From Oscillospiraceae bacterium (GTDB lineage Bacteria; Bacillota; Clostridia; Christensenellales; Aristaeellaceae): DNA of 14,789 nt. The position numbers and the translations under genes were made by a program. The stretch is taken from NCBI GenBank assembly GCA_031282605.1, contig JAITDK010000166.1, positions 1 to 14,789 on the forward strand. The letters are read 5' to 3'. Positions 14,465-14,789 of this stretch are shown piece by piece (position 1 is the first letter of the stretch; each line of letters opens with the position of its first letter). The notes beneath the pieces are model-generated. The model did not search any database, had not been told where the DNA came from, and saw only the letters and a program-made list of their open reading frames with translations.

Positions 14465-14789
14465 AGGTGATTACCCCCATCCGCGAGAAGTGGCGCGGAA
14501 CGATGACGGATCGCGAGCGCTTTCGGGCGCAGATGCATTATCAACCGTTCGACCGTACGTTCAACATGGAGTTTGGTTATTGGGATGAAAATTTCGAGCA
14601 GTGGAAGTTATTCACCAATAACGGTGTGACCAACAACGACGAAGCTGACCGACTGTTCGCGTTCGATCGGATCGAGACGGTCGGAGCGAACGTATGGTTG
14701 GATCCGCCGTTTGAGCCGGTAGAGATGTCGCGAACCGCCCGTACCAAGACGGTGCTTAACTCCGATGGGTTGTGGACGGAGGTCGCGTT
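14461..14789 (+). CDS. Uroporphyrinogen decarboxylase-like (URO-D superfamily) protein, N-terminal part
   Basis: The frame is open from ATG at 14461 to the window end, giving 109 residues. The N-terminus (MTDRERFRAQMHYQPFDRTF followed by NMEFGYWDENFEQW) and the later WLDPPFEPVE and LNSDGLWTEV blocks match the pattern of URO-D-family proteins in Clostridia and other anaerobes. Many of these are not heme enzymes but relatives of the MtaA/CmuA methyltransferases that act with corrinoid cofactors. The catalytic part lies beyond the window, so the reaction cannot be assigned. The ATG overlaps the oppF2 stop as ATGA, and a purine-rich GGAGAGGGTGAG precedes it, so it belongs to the same operon. The family call rests on pattern recall from the N-terminus only. 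Confidence 0.68.
   Translation, partial: MKVITPIREKWRGTMTDRERFRAQMHYQPFDRTFNMEFGYWDENFEQWKLFTNNGVTNNDEADRLFAFDRIETVGANVWLDPPFEPVEMSRTARTKTVLNSDGLWTEVA

Noticed and set aside
1..14789. CRISPR array, tRNA, rRNA or phage integration site
   Set aside because: No regularly spaced repeats, cloverleaf-like segments, rRNA-like stretches or integrase genes were recognised on reading through the window.

Overview
The window looks like a bacterial chromosome segment of fairly high GC, most likely from a Firmicutes (Clostridia-type) genome. The evidence is the AAGGAGG-type ribosome binding sites, the pairing of a ComEC-like metallo-beta-lactamase protein with a DUF3006 protein, and the Firmicutes-style OppD C-termini. 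Non-lipidated solute-binding proteins with 'KALAVALALAMLLSAVPALA'-type signal peptides recall Christensenellales-like gut lineages, but that placement is inference only. No rRNA, tRNA, CRISPR array, integrase or phage gene was seen.

Layout. (1) Positions 3-1294, plus strand: the 3' part of an exported ComEC-like MBL-fold hydrolase and a small DUF3006 protein. They are separated by a ~160-bp inverted-repeat element flanked by TA dinucleotides, which looks like a MITE. (2) Positions 1318-6876, minus strand: peptide/nickel-type ABC transporter 1, in transcription order SBP1 - oppB1 - oppC1 - oppD1, with no oppF. OppC1 carries a 137-residue extracytoplasmic insertion that looks like an SH3b domain. 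(3) Positions 6877-7181: a divergent promoter region with a good sigma-70-type promoter for each side and several inverted repeats. (4) Positions 7182-8261, plus strand: a cytoplasmic serine hydrolase of the beta-lactamase family. Its start codon sits about where transcription should begin, so it may be leaderless. (5) Positions 8339-14464, plus strand: complete ABC transporter 2, SBP2 - oppB2 - oppC2 - oppD2 - oppF2. (6) Positions 14461-14789: the start of a uroporphyrinogen-decarboxylase-like (URO-D superfamily) protein that overlaps oppF2 by 4 bp and runs off the window.

The two transporters are clearly paralogous gene by gene and stand head to head around the serine hydrolase. A plausible reading is an uptake-and-processing locus. 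Two binding proteins of related but different specificity capture peptide-like ligands outside, two permease pairs import them, and OppF2 may serve both transporters because cluster 1 has none. The cytoplasmic hydrolase and the URO-D-like protein would then act on the imported compound. The ligand cannot be read from the sequence. The most unusual points are the SH3b-like insertion in OppC1, the missing OppF1, the possible leaderless hydrolase start, the TA-flanked MITE, and a URO-D-like gene at the end of an Opp operon.
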